A stretch of DNA of 64,000 bases. Source: an uncultured SAR86 cluster bacterium (GTDB taxonomy: Bacteria; Pseudomonadota; Gammaproteobacteria; Magnimaribacterales; Magnimaribacteraceae). Under the pieces are notes generated by a model, which worked only from the letters and a program-made list of their open reading frames with translations, was not told where the DNA came from and searched no databases. A program made the position numbers and the translations under genes. The stretch is taken from NCBI GenBank assembly GCA_902604855.1, contig CACLAF010000001.1:186001-250000 (forward strand), in the 5' to 3' direction. This document shows positions 25,667 through 36,553 of this stretch, in pieces. Positions within the stretch are counted from its first letter, which is position 1, and the number at the start of each line of letters is the position of its first letter.

Positions 25667-25724
25667 AAAATTATTCTGCTAAATTGCTGCGCCTTCAGCA
25701 TTAAACAATAAGAGTATTCATAAA

Positions 25725-26330
25725 ATGCCTGCGAAAAAAACTGTAAAAAAAGCCACTATCAGAAAGACTCCTGCTAAGAAAGTATCGGCAAAAAAAGCGC
25801 CTCCTAAAACAAAGCCCGCTAAGAAAACAACTGCTAAAAAAAGTTCAGCAAAGAAGGTATCAACTAGAAAAGTAATATCTAAAAAAACTAAGAAAGTTGA
25901 TCGTTATGAAGAGTCTCAATTCCTAGCTTCAATTAAGCCCTATGCGCTTAAGAAGAATGAGAAATATATGAATGCCAAACAAAAACAGCATTTTCAAGAA
26001 ATACTAGCAAGTTGGAAAAAACAATTACAGCTAGAACAAGACCGAACGGCAGATAAAATACAAAAAAATGCTAGCCACTTTCCAGATGAATCTGATAGAG
26101 CTACACATGAGGAAGAATTTACTCTAGAACTTAGGACAAGAGAAAGAGAAAGAAGACTTTTATCTAAAATTAGTGAATCTATTGAAGATCTAAAATCCGA
26201 TGATTATGGATATTGTGCTTCATGTGGGATAGAAATTGGAATTAGAAGGTTAGAGGCTAGGCCAACTGCAACTAGATGTATTGATTGCAAAACCATCGAA
26301 GAGATTCATGAAAGGCAACAATATGGCTAA
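25725..26330 (+). CDS. dksA: DksA-family protein with Lys/Ala-rich N-terminal extension
   Basis: Core FQEILASWKKQLQ...SDRATHEEEFTLELRTRERERRLLSKI and zinc finger CASCG...CIDC; about 55 residues of AKK/KKA repeats at the N-terminus. Confidence 0.92.
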   Translation: MPAKKTVKKATIRKTPAKKVSAKKAPPKTKPAKKTTAKKSSAKKVSTRKVISKKTKKVDRYEESQFLASIKPYALKKNEKYMNAKQKQHFQEILASWKKQLQLEQDRTADKIQKNASHFPDESDRATHEEEFTLELRTRERERRLLSKISESIEDLKSDDYGYCASCGIEIGIRRLEARPTATRCIDCKTIEEIHERQQYG

Positions 26331-26336
26331 AATATT

Positions 26337-27536
26337 TTGGTGCTAAACCAAAATACCAACTCTCCCAAGGTCATTAAGGCCTCTAAACATGGTATAGAAA
26401 ATAAACATCTTGATAAGGATGCTAAATCTATCATCGCAAAGCTAAATAATTCAGGGTTCGATGCGTTTATAGTTGGCGGCTTTGTAAGAGATTCAATTCT
26501 AGGGCTAAAACCAAAAGATTGTGATGTAGTTACAAATGCCACGCCAGAAGAAATAAAAAAGGCTATTCCAAAAACAAGAATCATTGGAAGAAGATTTAAA
26601 ATAGTTCATGCAAGATCTGGTAGAAATATTACAGAAATATCTACGTTTAGATCATCTAGCAAAAGGCATACTAAAAAATCTCAAAAAGGAATTATTCTCA
26701 GAGATAATAATTATGGCAGCATAGAAGATGATGCCTATAGAAGAGACTTTACAATTAATTCTTTATATTTAGATATCAGAAATATGGATGTAATTGATTT
26801 CGTTGGTGGCTACGAAGATATACAAAATAGAGTACTCAGATCAATTGGAGATAGTTCAAAAAGATTCAGAGAAGATCCTGTAAGAATAATTAGAGCCCTC
26901 AGATTCAAGTCTAAGCTAGATTTAACTTTTGAACCCAATCTTGAGAAAGAAATACTCAAACTTTCACACTTACTCAATGAAATATCATCAGGAAGAATTT
27001 ATGAAGAAACACTCAAGTTGTTCCTGACGGGAAATGCGCAATCAATCATGCAAGATATGCAAAAGTATCAAATTATTAAATACATCCTCCCTGTAACGCA
27101 AGGTTTTCTGGATGCCAAGAAAGACAGAAGATTTATATTTAATGCTTTAAGAAATACAGATAAAAGATTTCATGAGGATAAAACACTTACTCCATCCTTT
27201 TTATTTTCAGTATTCTTATGGCCTGCCTTAATAAATAAGGTAGGAGAACTCAATTCAAAGAAAATAAAGGTTCCAAAGATTACAAGAGCAGCAAATATAA
27301 TACTCAAGCAACATAATGAACATTGCTTTATCCCGAGTAGAATTCAAAAATCTATAAAAGAGACATGGGAAATGCAAGTGATGTTATTAAGAATACCTGA
27401 AAAATCCAAAATTTTAATTAAACATCCTAGATTTAGAGCTTCTTATGACTTTCTTTTGCTGAGAGAAAAATCAGGAGAAGATCTCAGCGGCGCTGGTGAG
27501 TGGTGGACAAAAAAAATTGCAACTAAAGCTATTTAA
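26337..27536 (+). CDS. pcnB: Poly(A) polymerase I
   Basis: FIVGGFVRDSILGLKPKDCDVVTNATPEEIKK; EDAYRRDFTINSLYLD-type motif; downstream of dksA as in other gammaproteobacteria. Confidence 0.92.
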   Translation: MVLNQNTNSPKVIKASKHGIENKHLDKDAKSIIAKLNNSGFDAFIVGGFVRDSILGLKPKDCDVVTNATPEEIKKAIPKTRIIGRRFKIVHARSGRNITEISTFRSSSKRHTKKSQKGIILRDNNYGSIEDDAYRRDFTINSLYLDIRNMDVIDFVGGYEDIQNRVLRSIGDSSKRFREDPVRIIRALRFKSKLDLTFEPNLEKEILKLSHLLNEISSGRIYEETLKLFLTGNAQSIMQDMQKYQIIKYILPVTQGFLDAKKDRRFIFNALRNTDKRFHEDKTLTPSFLFSVFLWPALINKVGELNSKKIKVPKITRAANIILKQHNEHCFIPSRIQKSIKETWEMQVMLLRIPEKSKILIKHPRFRASYDFLLLREKSGEDLSGAGEWWTKKIATKAI

Positions 27537-27597
27537 ACCTAAAAATTCTTAAATGTTTTGAAGTTAGGATAAGATATATTTTTTAATAACCTAGCAC

Positions 27598-28287
27598 ATG
27601 GAAAAAGGTCAAATAGATATAAAAAAGTATGATAAGTTGCCTACATTTATAGCTGTAGAAGGACCTATTGGCGCAGGAAAAACAACCTTAACAAAACTTC
27701 TTGCAGACTCTTTTAGTTATGATACTTTTTTAGAGCGACCATCCGAAAATCCTTTTTTACCTGATTTTTACATCAATCAGTCTCAAGCTGCTTTAGCAAC
27801 TCAACTTTTTTTTCTTTTTCAAAGAGTAAAACAAATCCAAGAGCTTAAACAAGAAGATATCTTCTCATCTAATAGAGTTTCAGATTTTCTTTTAGATAAA
27901 GACAAACTGTTTGCTAAGGCAACCCTCTCATCAGAAGAGTTAAAGCTGTACGAACAAATCTATCAGTATCTTGCTATAGATCTTCCATCTCCTGATTTGG
28001 TTATCTATCTTCAAGCTGAGACAAAAACTCTTTATGAAAGAGTTATGCACAGGGGTATTGAAATGGAAAAAACAATCAGTTTTGACTACCTAGAATTACT
28101 AAATGAGACATACAAAGAATTTTTCTTTGAATACGATAGATCGCCAGTTTTGATAGTAAATTCGGATTATTTAGACTTACAAGCCAATAAAAACGATTAC
28201 GACCTTCTTTTGGAAAAGTTACTTGAGTACTTTAATAAACCAGAAGGTTCCAAAATGTACTTTAATCCCTCACCTGCATTAATATAA
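27598..28287 (+). CDS. Deoxynucleoside kinase family protein
   Basis: P-loop FIAVEGPIGAGKTTLTKLLADSF; ERPSENPFLPDFY; DRVSDFLLDKD-like motif. Confidence 0.85.
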   Translation: MEKGQIDIKKYDKLPTFIAVEGPIGAGKTTLTKLLADSFSYDTFLERPSENPFLPDFYINQSQAALATQLFFLFQRVKQIQELKQEDIFSSNRVSDFLLDKDKLFAKATLSSEELKLYEQIYQYLAIDLPSPDLVIYLQAETKTLYERVMHRGIEMEKTISFDYLELLNETYKEFFFEYDRSPVLIVNSDYLDLQANKNDYDLLLEKLLEYFNKPEGSKMYFNPSPALI

Positions 28288-28293
28288 AATTTC

Positions 28294-30231
28294 ATGATTA
28301 AAGATAAAATTTATAATCCCCCCCTATCAGTTCTGGAGAATTCAAATATAAAAGAATCTGAATTTGAAGAACTATATCAATGGTCTTTAACCAAACCAGA
28401 AGAGTTTTGGGCTTCCCAGGCTGAGAATTATCTAACCTGGAATAATAAATGGTCTAAAGTAAAAGAGACTAATATAGAGAAAGGCGAAATCGTATGGTTT
28501 AAAGATGCAAAATTAAATGCGTCTGTGAACTGCATTGATAGACATCTTCCTGAAAATGCTGAGAAAACTGCTTTCATATGGGAGGGAGATAATCCTGAAG
28601 AAACAAAAAATATCAGCTATCAGAAACTTCACGATGAAGTATGTAAATTTGCCAATGTCCTAAAAGCTAGAAATGTAAAAAAAGGCGATAGAGTTTGTAT
28701 CTATATGCCTATGATCCCCGAAGCAACATATGCGATGTTGGCTTGTGCGAGAATTGGGGCTATACACTCTGTTGTTTTTGGAGGCTTTTCCCCTGAGTCC
28801 TTAAAAGACCGTATCCTGGATTCTGATTGCCAAACTGTTATAACTGCTGATGAGGGCTTGAGAGGAGGGAAAAAAGTTCCTCTTAAAGAGAATGTCGATG
28901 AGGCTCTTCAAGGATGTCCAAATGTCCATACTGTTTTAGTCATCACCAGAACAGGAGCAGAGATTTCATGGAATGAGAACTGCGATGTTAGATTTGAAGA
29001 AATTTCAAAGGGTGTGCCTTCCAATTGCGAGCCAGAAATAATGGATTCCGAAGATCCCCTATTTATTCTCTACACATCAGGATCAACAGGTAAGCCAAAA
29101 GGAGTTTTGCACACTACAGGTGGATATCTTCTTCAAGCGGCTATGTCTCACAAGCTGGTATTCGACTATAAGGATGATGAGATCTATTGGTGTACTGCAG
29201 ATGTTGGCTGGGTTACGGGGCATTCTTATATTGTTTATGGGCCTCTAGCAAATGGTGCAACATCATTAATCTTTGAAGGAATACCGACCTTTCCTTCGCC
29301 TTCAAGATTTTGGGAAGTTATTGATAAACATAAAGTAAATATCTTTTATACAGCACCAACTGCACTGAGAGCTCTTATGGCACAAGGTGATGAATTTGTT
29401 AAATCAGCAAGCAGAGATTCACTGAGAATCTTAGGGACAGTGGGAGAACCTATTAATCCTGAAGCCTGGGAATGGTATTTTAAAGTTGTTGGAGATTCTT
29501 CTTGTCCCATAGTCGATACTTGGTGGCAGACTGAAACTGGAGCCATGATGATTACCCCTATAGCAGGATTTACTTCGATGAAGCCAGGAAGTGCCACAAA
29601 ACCTTTTCTTGGAATTGAGCCAGCTCTTCTGGACGAAAATGGAGAAGAAATTATAGGCGAGGGTTCTGGAAATCTTGTCATTAAATCTAGCTGGCCCTCT
29701 CAAATCAGAACGGTATATGGTGACCATCAGAGATGCATAGATACTTACTACTCAATGTATCCCGGGTACTACACAACTGGGGATGGAGCGAGAAGAGATT
29801 CAGATGGATATTATTGGATAACTGGGAGAGTAGATGATGTACTCAACGTATCCGGTCATAGATTAGGGACAGCAGAAGTTGAAAGTGCTTTAGTTCTTCA
29901 TCAAGATGTAGCTGAAGCGGCAGTAGTTGGTTATGAACATGATATTAAGGGACAAGGAATTTATTGCTATGTAACTTTGATGTCTGGTATTTTGCCAGAA
30001 GAAGGTCTCAAATCTGATTTAATTAAACTAGTTGCAAAAGAAATAGGACCTATTGCTAAACCAGATATTATTCAATGGGCTCCTGGATTACCCAAGACAA
30101 GATCTGGTAAAATTATGAGAAGAATATTGAGAAAAATTGCCACCAACGAAATTGATAACTTAGGTGATACCACAACTTTAGCAGATCCATCTGTAGTTGA
30201 TGAACTCATTGCAAATAGAGAGAATAAATAA
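28294..30231 (+). CDS. acs: Acetyl-CoA synthetase
   Basis: Full-length [78 protein letters not shown]. Confidence 0.95.
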   Translation: MIKDKIYNPPLSVLENSNIKESEFEELYQWSLTKPEEFWASQAENYLTWNNKWSKVKETNIEKGEIVWFKDAKLNASVNCIDRHLPENAEKTAFIWEGDNPEETKNISYQKLHDEVCKFANVLKARNVKKGDRVCIYMPMIPEATYAMLACARIGAIHSVVFGGFSPESLKDRILDSDCQTVITADEGLRGGKKVPLKENVDEALQGCPNVHTVLVITRTGAEISWNENCDVRFEEISKGVPSNCEPEIMDSEDPLFILYTSGSTGKPKGVLHTTGGYLLQAAMSHKLVFDYKDDEIYWCTADVGWVTGHSYIVYGPLANGATSLIFEGIPTFPSPSRFWEVIDKHKVNIFYTAPTALRALMAQGDEFVKSASRDSLRILGTVGEPINPEAWEWYFKVVGDSSCPIVDTWWQTETGAMMITPIAGFTSMKPGSATKPFLGIEPALLDENGEEIIGEGSGNLVIKSSWPSQIRTVYGDHQRCIDTYYSMYPGYYTTGDGARRDSDGYYWITGRVDDVLNVSGHRLGTAEVESALVLHQDVAEAAVVGYEHDIKGQGIYCYVTLMSGILPEEGLKSDLIKLVAKEIGPIAKPDIIQWAPGLPKTRSGKIMRRILRKIATNEIDNLGDTTTLADPSVVDELIANRENK

Positions 30232-30872
30232 TGTCGCTAATAGATTTACTAAATAAAAAAAGCATCCTACCTCTTGAATCTGAAGCTTTGATTGGTAGAG
30301 AAGAGGAAGTTGAAGTTCCAGAGCACCACTTTGTAAAGGGAACGCCATTGAAAGGTCCTTTTCCAGATCACCTAAAACAAGCCATATTTGGAATGGGATG
30401 TTTTTGGGGTGTCGAGAGAAGGTTTTGGGAATTAGATGGCGTCTATACTACTTCAGCAGGATACGCTGGTGGATATACAAAAAATCCATCTTATAAAGAA
30501 GTTTGTACAGGTTTTACAGGGCATAATGAAGTTGTGCTTGTTGTTTATGATCCTGCAATTGTAAGTTATGAATCGTTACTAAAAACATTTTGGGAAGATC
30601 ATGATCCTACTCAAGGCATGAGACAAGGTAATGATATGGGTACCCAATATAGATCAGGCATTTATTACTCCTCAGAGGAAGAGAAAGAAATCATTGCCGA
30701 GACAAAACAAAAATATCAATCTGAATTAGACCTAAATGGATTTGGCTCAATTACGACTGAAGTTAAGGAAGCTGGTATCTTTTATTATGCAGAACATTAT
30801 CATCAACAATATCTAGCTAAAAATCCTGATGGTTATTGTGCTCTAGCCGGCACAGGGGTAAAAATTAATTAA
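30231..30872 (+). CDS. msrA: Peptide-methionine (S)-S-oxide reductase
   Basis: AIFGMGCFWGVERRFWEL; GTQYRSGIYY; HYHQQYLAKNPDGYC. Confidence 0.95.
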   Translation: MSLIDLLNKKSILPLESEALIGREEEVEVPEHHFVKGTPLKGPFPDHLKQAIFGMGCFWGVERRFWELDGVYTTSAGYAGGYTKNPSYKEVCTGFTGHNEVVLVVYDPAIVSYESLLKTFWEDHDPTQGMRQGNDMGTQYRSGIYYSSEEEKEIIAETKQKYQSELDLNGFGSITTEVKEAGIFYYAEHYHQQYLAKNPDGYCALAGTGVKIN

Positions 30873-31692
30873 GCTCTTCCCAAATATATTCTTCGCCTTC
30901 TTTTGAAATAACCTTATCTTCTTCAAGTTTTATTAAATGGGCTAAAAGCGAAGCTTTTGCGATAGGAAATAAAGATGAATCTACATCATCATAAACCCGT
31001 TCTACCAAAGATTCGGGCGTTCCTCGAGAAGCCTCTTTGAGGGCTGAAAATACCTTCTTCTCTCTTTCTAATCTATGACTGATTATCCAGTCAGCTACTT
31101 CATGAGGGTTTTCTAATATATCACCGTGACCAGGTGCGATCTTTTTAATATCATAATTCTTAAGTTTTTCTAATGACTTTATATACTGTTTCATATTCCC
31201 ATCTGGCGGTCCTATAACGACAGTAGAGCCACTCATAATATGATCTCCTGTGAAAATAAATTTCTCTTCCTTCAGAATAAAGCAGAGATGATTAGAGGCA
31301 TGACCGGGCGTATGAACCACTTCTAAAGAAAATTCATTTTCTTCAAGCAATTCCCCATCTTCTAAAACTCTTTCCGGGCTAAAAGTTGTATCTTGATTTT
31401 TCGTAGAGTTCGTAAGCATGCCATAAGCTGGAATATCTAACTTGTTTTTAAGTAAACGAACTCCAGGAGAATGATCTGGATGTGTATGAGTCACGATTAT
31501 TTGTTTGATATTTTTAGAGGCAGCTAAAATGGCATCGATATGATCTTGCATAGCAGGTCCGGGATCAATGACTGTTACATCTTCATTACCTACTAAGTAG
31601 GTATTTGTACCAGGGCCTGTAAAAACACTTCCATTGCCAGCGGTAATCCTTCTTATTAAAGGAGAGATTTGTACAACCTTTTCAGCTTCCAT
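30865..31692 (-). CDS. MBL-fold metallohydrolase (LACTB2-like)
   Basis: IIVTHTHPDHSPGVRLL; FTGDHIMSGSTVVI. Confidence 0.88.
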   Translation of the reverse strand: MEAEKVVQISPLIRRITAGNGSVFTGPGTNTYLVGNEDVTVIDPGPAMQDHIDAILAASKNIKQIIVTHTHPDHSPGVRLLKNKLDIPAYGMLTNSTKNQDTTFSPERVLEDGELLEENEFSLEVVHTPGHASNHLCFILKEEKFIFTGDHIMSGSTVVIGPPDGNMKQYIKSLEKLKNYDIKKIAPGHGDILENPHEVADWIISHRLEREKKVFSALKEASRGTPESLVERVYDDVDSSLFPIAKASLLAHLIKLEEDKVISKEGEEYIWEELN

Positions 31693-32540
31693 TAATGGTC
31701 CTCGTAACCTTCATCTCCAGGAAGAAGTCCTACCATTTTTCCATCTTCCATAAAAAATTTAGGTTCAATTGTAGGAATTGTTGATGGGTCTATTGAGGAT
31801 TTATCCTCTAGGAGTGTTTCGACATTTGAGTAACCACAAATACTCTCAAGATTTTTAATAGTGGGCATTATCAACAAAAGTTTTCCATCTTTTTGTTGTT
31901 GAAGAGCATCTTCAGGTCTAATCCATAAACTATTTACACTCTCTGAACCGTCATGAAGACCTTCTTGACCTTGAGGTGCAATGGCCACAAAGAAACGAGT
32001 TGTATATCTTCTCTTTTCTATTTTAGGAGTTATCCAATGGGCCAAATAGGCAAGTCTTTCAGTAGCAAGGGTTAGTTTTTCATTTTTACACATCTCTTCC
32101 AATACAGCTTCTCCAGCATTCAGTCTATTTCTATACTCCATAAATCTATTCCTTTCATTAGAATCTGAGGGATCAAATGGAGAGCCATCTTCCCTGAATG
32201 CAATTAATATTCCCGCTTCCTCAAAACATTCCCTAATACAGGCCACCCAGTATGCTAACCCTCCTTTTTCTTCACCTAGAATATTAGAAAGGAACTGATC
32301 AGATGAGCCAGTTGTTATTGCCTCCATATTATCCAGGCCATCTTCTGGATCTACTTTTCCACCAGGAAAAACAAAAGCACCTCCAAAATTTGCTTTAGAT
32401 GCCCTTTCAACTAAAAAGACTTCTATTCCTTTGTCTTTAGAATCTCTAACCAATAAAACTGTTGCAGCAGCCTGAGGAACAGTCGGTTCTTCATTCGGGT
32501 CTGCCATCTGAGTATTTGCACCTTGTAATGGATTTTTCAT
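31692..32540 (-). CDS. NUDIX hydrolase-like protein (NUDT19-type)
   Basis: FVFPGGKVDPEDG ... VACIRECFEEAGILIAF. Confidence 0.8.
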   Translation of the reverse strand: MKNPLQGANTQMADPNEEPTVPQAAATVLLVRDSKDKGIEVFLVERASKANFGGAFVFPGGKVDPEDGLDNMEAITTGSSDQFLSNILGEEKGGLAYWVACIRECFEEAGILIAFREDGSPFDPSDSNERNRFMEYRNRLNAGEAVLEEMCKNEKLTLATERLAYLAHWITPKIEKRRYTTRFFVAIAPQGQEGLHDGSESVNSLWIRPEDALQQQKDGKLLLIMPTIKNLESICGYSNVETLLEDKSSIDPSTIPTIEPKFFMEDGKMVGLLPGDEGYEDH

Positions 32541-32626
32541 AAATCGTCCTTATTGTCTAAGATTATAATAGACTAGCACCTTCAAAAACTTAATTAACTA
32601 TAAATTTATTTCAAAGGAATGTCTAA

Positions 32627-33502
32627 ATGATGAATTCTCATCCTGAATGGTTTAAAAAAGCCTTGTCCATACCAAAGGAACAAAAGAGTATAGTTGTTGA
32701 TGATGGAGCTGTTCACTATCAACATTGGGGCGACGCAACTAAACCTGGCATGGTTCTAGTTCATGGCAGCGGAAGTCATTCTCACTGGTGGGACTTCATA
32801 GCTCCATTATTATTGGAAGATTTTCAAATTAGTGCAATAGATATGTCCGGAATGGGTGATAGTGATCATAGAGAAGACTACTCTGCTCAACTTTATGCTA
32901 AAGAAATCTTATCAGTAGCTGAAGACAGTGGCTTTTTTGAGATATCTGATCCAATAATTTGTGGACACAGCATGGGAGGTTTCATGAGCGCCTTTGCTGG
33001 CACCATATCTGACAAAAAGCTTGGGGGAGTAATAATGATAGATTCACCCATCAGACCTCCAACCTATGACTATTCAACTCATGTAAGAAGTGGACCTATA
33101 AGAAGAATAAAAACCTACCCTACAAGAGATGCTATTTTGGAGAGATTTAGGCTGACTCCAGAGCAGGAATGTGAAAATGAATTTTTAGTTAAATACATAG
33201 CTGAATGGTCTATCAGAGAAGTTCAAGATGGGTATCAGTGGAAATTTGACGATACAATATTTGATAAATTAGGTTTTTCTCATATGACAAAGAATCAAGC
33301 TTTTGAACTTAAATGTAATCTTGGAATTATTTACGGAACTGAAAGCAATATGATGACAGATGAAATTCTAAATTTTATGAGAGAGAATGTTCCTGAGAAT
33401 ACTCCAATGTTGGCGATAGAAAAAGCAGCTCATCATGTCCTATTGGACCAGCCATTAGATTTGGCAGCAGCTATAAAGGATATTGCAAAAAAATGGGTTT
33501 GA
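32627..33502 (+). CDS. Alpha/beta hydrolase
   Basis: VLVHGSGSHSHWWDF; ICGHSMGGFMS; AAHHVLLDQP. Confidence 0.88.
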   Translation: MMNSHPEWFKKALSIPKEQKSIVVDDGAVHYQHWGDATKPGMVLVHGSGSHSHWWDFIAPLLLEDFQISAIDMSGMGDSDHREDYSAQLYAKEILSVAEDSGFFEISDPIICGHSMGGFMSAFAGTISDKKLGGVIMIDSPIRPPTYDYSTHVRSGPIRRIKTYPTRDAILERFRLTPEQECENEFLVKYIAEWSIREVQDGYQWKFDDTIFDKLGFSHMTKNQAFELKCNLGIIYGTESNMMTDEILNFMRENVPENTPMLAIEKAAHHVLLDQPLDLAAAIKDIAKKWV

Positions 33503-33668
33503 TTCAGTGATAAAAATTTTTTTCCTTCTTGTTTTTTTATACTTTTCTTTCTCAATCCATAAATCGTTACACAAAGAAGAAATATCTTATGGCTGTACGT
33601 CAATCAGTGTGCTGATGTTTGTTGATGTGATGCTTCTTCTTTTGATTTACTTCACTTTTTTTGAATAA
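33483..33668 (+). CDS. Small hydrophobic protein, unknown function
   Basis: 61 aa, two predicted hydrophobic segments, overlaps the upstream CDS end by 20 bp and fills the gap before a convergent gene. Confidence 0.35.
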   Translation: MQKNGFDSVIKIFFLLVFLYFSFSIHKSLHKEEISYGCTSISVLMFVDVMLLLLIYFTFFE

Positions 33669-33669
33669 A

Positions 33670-33987
33670 TCAGGATCTTGGAGGTAAGCCTTTTATTAGA
33701 CTTAATGAACGTAATGGAGCACCTTCTTTTCTAAACTTAGATAGCTCTTGATACTCGGGATCGTTATACCATCCGTCTGCTGCAGCTTCAGATGGAAAAG
33801 AAAATATTATTACTCGACCTCCAGATAGAGGTTCTGGCCCCTCCAGATGTCTAAATGAGTCATCAAATGTTAAAAACTCACCACCATGTTTTTTTAGAAT
33901 GGGGAAAAAACCTTTTTCATATTTAAGATAAGTATCTTTATCTTCAATTTCCAGATTTACAACCATATATACTTTCACATCTTCCAT
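33670..33987 (-). CDS. DUF1330-like protein
   Basis: MVVNLEIEDKDTYLKYEKGFFPILKKHGGEFL...RVIIFSFPSEAAADGWYNDPEYQ. Confidence 0.8.
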   Translation of the reverse strand: MEDVKVYMVVNLEIEDKDTYLKYEKGFFPILKKHGGEFLTFDDSFRHLEGPEPLSGGRVIIFSFPSEAAADGWYNDPEYQELSKFRKEGAPLRSLSLIKGLPPRS

Positions 33988-33997
33988 TGATATCTCC

Positions 33998-34972
33998 TTA
34001 AGCCTTAACCGACTGCAGTCTTCCGTCTATGATCTCCTCTGCCTCTGAAACTAACCTAGCAACCATTTCTTTACAAGTTGGCACGTCTTTAACTCTCGCT
34101 ACTGAGATTCCAGCCGACCATATGCCATGCTCTAGATCTCCCTCTTCAAAAACGACTCTTCCCCTTTGTCCGGCTACAAGGTCCTTAACATCATCAAAGG
34201 TAGCAGAACCTGTAGACTCTATCTCAACTACTTGATCAGATATTGAATTTTTAAAAACTCTTGCTGTATTGTGCATTGTTCTAAACATTAGGTTTGTAGA
34301 GAGTTCATCTGCTTCTGTCATTTTTTCTTTAACATTTTGATGTATACCAGCTTCCTGAGTAGCCATAAATCGAGTGCCCATAACTATTGCTTCTCCGCCT
34401 AGAGCTAATGCTGCAACCATGCTTTTAGCATCGCTAAATCCTCCACAGCCCGCTACAGGTACATCTAAAGCTTCTGCTGCTTGTGGTAAAAGAACTAAGG
34501 AAGGAATATCATCTTCACCAGGATGACCAGCACACTCAAAACCATCAATTGTTATTGCACTTACACCCACAGATTGAGCTTTTAAAGCATGCCTTACTGA
34601 AGTACATTTATGGATGACTTTCACGTCATACTCTTTAAATAATTCCATAAAGGGTTCTGGACTGCGTCCCGCAGTTTCAACGATCTTTACCCCTGACCCA
34701 ACAATAGCTTGAGCATATTCTTCATAAGGAGGAGGATTGATAGTTGGCAGTACAGTGAGGTTTACTCCAAAAGGCTTGTCGGTCATTTCTCTAGTCCTAT
34801 CTATCTCTTTCGCTAAATCTTCAGGTGTAGGTTGGGTTAACGCAGTTAAAATTCCTAACGCTCCTGCATTGGATACCGCCGATACCAACTCGGCATATCC
34901 AACCCATTGCATTCCACCTTGTATCACTGGATGTTCTATTCCAAATAAATCTGTAATTCTTGTTTTTAGCAT
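33998..34972 (-). CDS. Nitronate monooxygenase family protein
   Basis: LFGIEHPVIQGGMQWVGYAELVSAVSNAGALGIL; GGEAIVMGTRFMATQE. Confidence 0.9.
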   Translation of the reverse strand: MLKTRITDLFGIEHPVIQGGMQWVGYAELVSAVSNAGALGILTALTQPTPEDLAKEIDRTREMTDKPFGVNLTVLPTINPPPYEEYAQAIVGSGVKIVETAGRSPEPFMELFKEYDVKVIHKCTSVRHALKAQSVGVSAITIDGFECAGHPGEDDIPSLVLLPQAAEALDVPVAGCGGFSDAKSMVAALALGGEAIVMGTRFMATQEAGIHQNVKEKMTEADELSTNLMFRTMHNTARVFKNSISDQVVEIESTGSATFDDVKDLVAGQRGRVVFEEGDLEHGIWSAGISVARVKDVPTCKEMVARLVSEAEEIIDGRLQSVKA

Positions 34973-35059
34973 CTTTTTCTCCCCGCGATTTAATTCAATT
35001 TATATCAGTTTCTAAGAAAGATAGTAAGATACTTCAGATAAATTAAGAAGAAATACTTT

Positions 35060-36550
35060 ATGACTGAAAAATTGAATCTCTTTATAGGCGGCAGCTCAGT
35101 TAAGAGTACTACAAAAAATTGGATTGAAGTTCTAAATCCAGCCACACAAGAAGTTCTTTGCGAAGCTCCATGCGCTACCGATGAAGAAATCGAGGGTGCC
35201 ATAGGTTTAGCTAAAGAAGCTTTTTTCTCTTGGAGAGAAACTCCTCCCCCTGAAAGATCTAGAGTCATGATGAAATATCAAGATCTTCTTAAAATTAATC
35301 AAGATGAAATAGCTGAAATCCTTAGTAAAGAGAATGGAAAAACTTTTGAAGATGCTAAAGGTGATGTATGGAGAGGTATAGAGGTTGTTGAGCAAGCAGC
35401 GAATATAACTCCTTTATTAATGGGTGAAACTGTTGAAAATGTTGCAAGAGAAATAGATTCTTACAGTTATACTCAGTCTCTAGGTGTTTGTTTAGGTATA
35501 ACTCCATTCAATTTTCCTGCCATGATACCTCTGTGGATGTTCCCGATGGCTATAGCCTGTGGCAACACTTTTATTCTAAAGCCTTCTGAGCAAGATCCTA
35601 TGACCTCCAATAAACTTGCAGAACTTTTTACAGAAGCTGGTGCACCTCCAAATCTCCTGCAGGTAATCCATGGCGGTAAAGATCAAGTAGACCAGCTTAT
35701 TAGACACCCTAATATAAGAGCTATTTCATTTGTTGGATCAGTTCCCGTTGGCCAATATATTTATAAAACAGGAACTGAACATCTAAAAAGAGTTCAATCT
35801 TTCGCTGGGGCTAAGAATCATATGGTTGTGATGCCAGATGCGAATAAAAATAAAACTATTGATAGTTTAGTGGGAGCTTCAGTTGGAGCCGCAGGTCAAA
35901 GATGCATGGCGATTAGTGTAGCTGTTTTCGTGGGTTCTTCGAAGGAATGGATCGAAGACCTTAAGAAAGAAATGGAAATCGTGAAACCAGGTCCATGGGA
36001 CTCAGAAGAATCTGGATTTGGCCCTGTCATTAGCGCTCAAGCTAAAGAAAAGATTATTGGTTTGATAGAAAAAGGAAAAAGCGAAGCAACATGCCTAATA
36101 GATGGAAGCAAATGTGAAGTTGAAGGATTTCCTGATGGGAACTGGATTGGTACTACCTTATTTTCTGGCGTAAAAACTGAATCTGAAATATATAAAACAG
36201 AGATATTTGGACCTGTTTTACTCTGCATCGAAGTTGATACTTTAGAAGAAGCAATAGAATTAATAAACGCAAATCCATACGGTAATGGGACATCTATATT
36301 TACAGCATCTGGTAGGTCTGCAAGAAAATTCAGACATGAAATTGAAGTTGGCCAAGTAGGAATAAATGTACCTATACCTGTTCCACTACCTTTCTTTTCA
36401 TTTACTGGTTGGAAACAATCCTTTTATGGAGATCTTCATGCTTATGGCAAACAGGCAGTTAGGTTTTACACAGAGACCAAAACTGTAACTGAAAGATGGT
36501 TTGAAGAAGATGAAAAAAGCACAAAAAACTTAACCATCAATCTGGAGTAG
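35060..36550 (+). CDS. mmsA: Methylmalonate-semialdehyde dehydrogenase (CoA acylating)
   Basis: ALDH fold; [30 protein letters not shown]. Confidence 0.93.
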   Translation: MTEKLNLFIGGSSVKSTTKNWIEVLNPATQEVLCEAPCATDEEIEGAIGLAKEAFFSWRETPPPERSRVMMKYQDLLKINQDEIAEILSKENGKTFEDAKGDVWRGIEVVEQAANITPLLMGETVENVAREIDSYSYTQSLGVCLGITPFNFPAMIPLWMFPMAIACGNTFILKPSEQDPMTSNKLAELFTEAGAPPNLLQVIHGGKDQVDQLIRHPNIRAISFVGSVPVGQYIYKTGTEHLKRVQSFAGAKNHMVVMPDANKNKTIDSLVGASVGAAGQRCMAISVAVFVGSSKEWIEDLKKEMEIVKPGPWDSEESGFGPVISAQAKEKIIGLIEKGKSEATCLIDGSKCEVEGFPDGNWIGTTLFSGVKTESEIYKTEIFGPVLLCIEVDTLEEAIELINANPYGNGTSIFTASGRSARKFRHEIEVGQVGINVPIPVPLPFFSFTGWKQSFYGDLHAYGKQAVRFYTETKTVTERWFEEDEKSTKNLTINLE

Positions 36551-36553
36551 TTC

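Noticed and set aside
25725-25900. Repetitive A-rich tract that could look like a tandem DNA repeat
   Set aside because: It is in-frame Lys/Ala codon bias of the DksA N-terminal extension; the units are irregular in length and sequence.
29346-29727. Minus-strand ORFs of 98-111 aa inside acs
   Set aside because: Antisense to a clear full-length acs CDS, with no recognisable domain; shadow ORFs.
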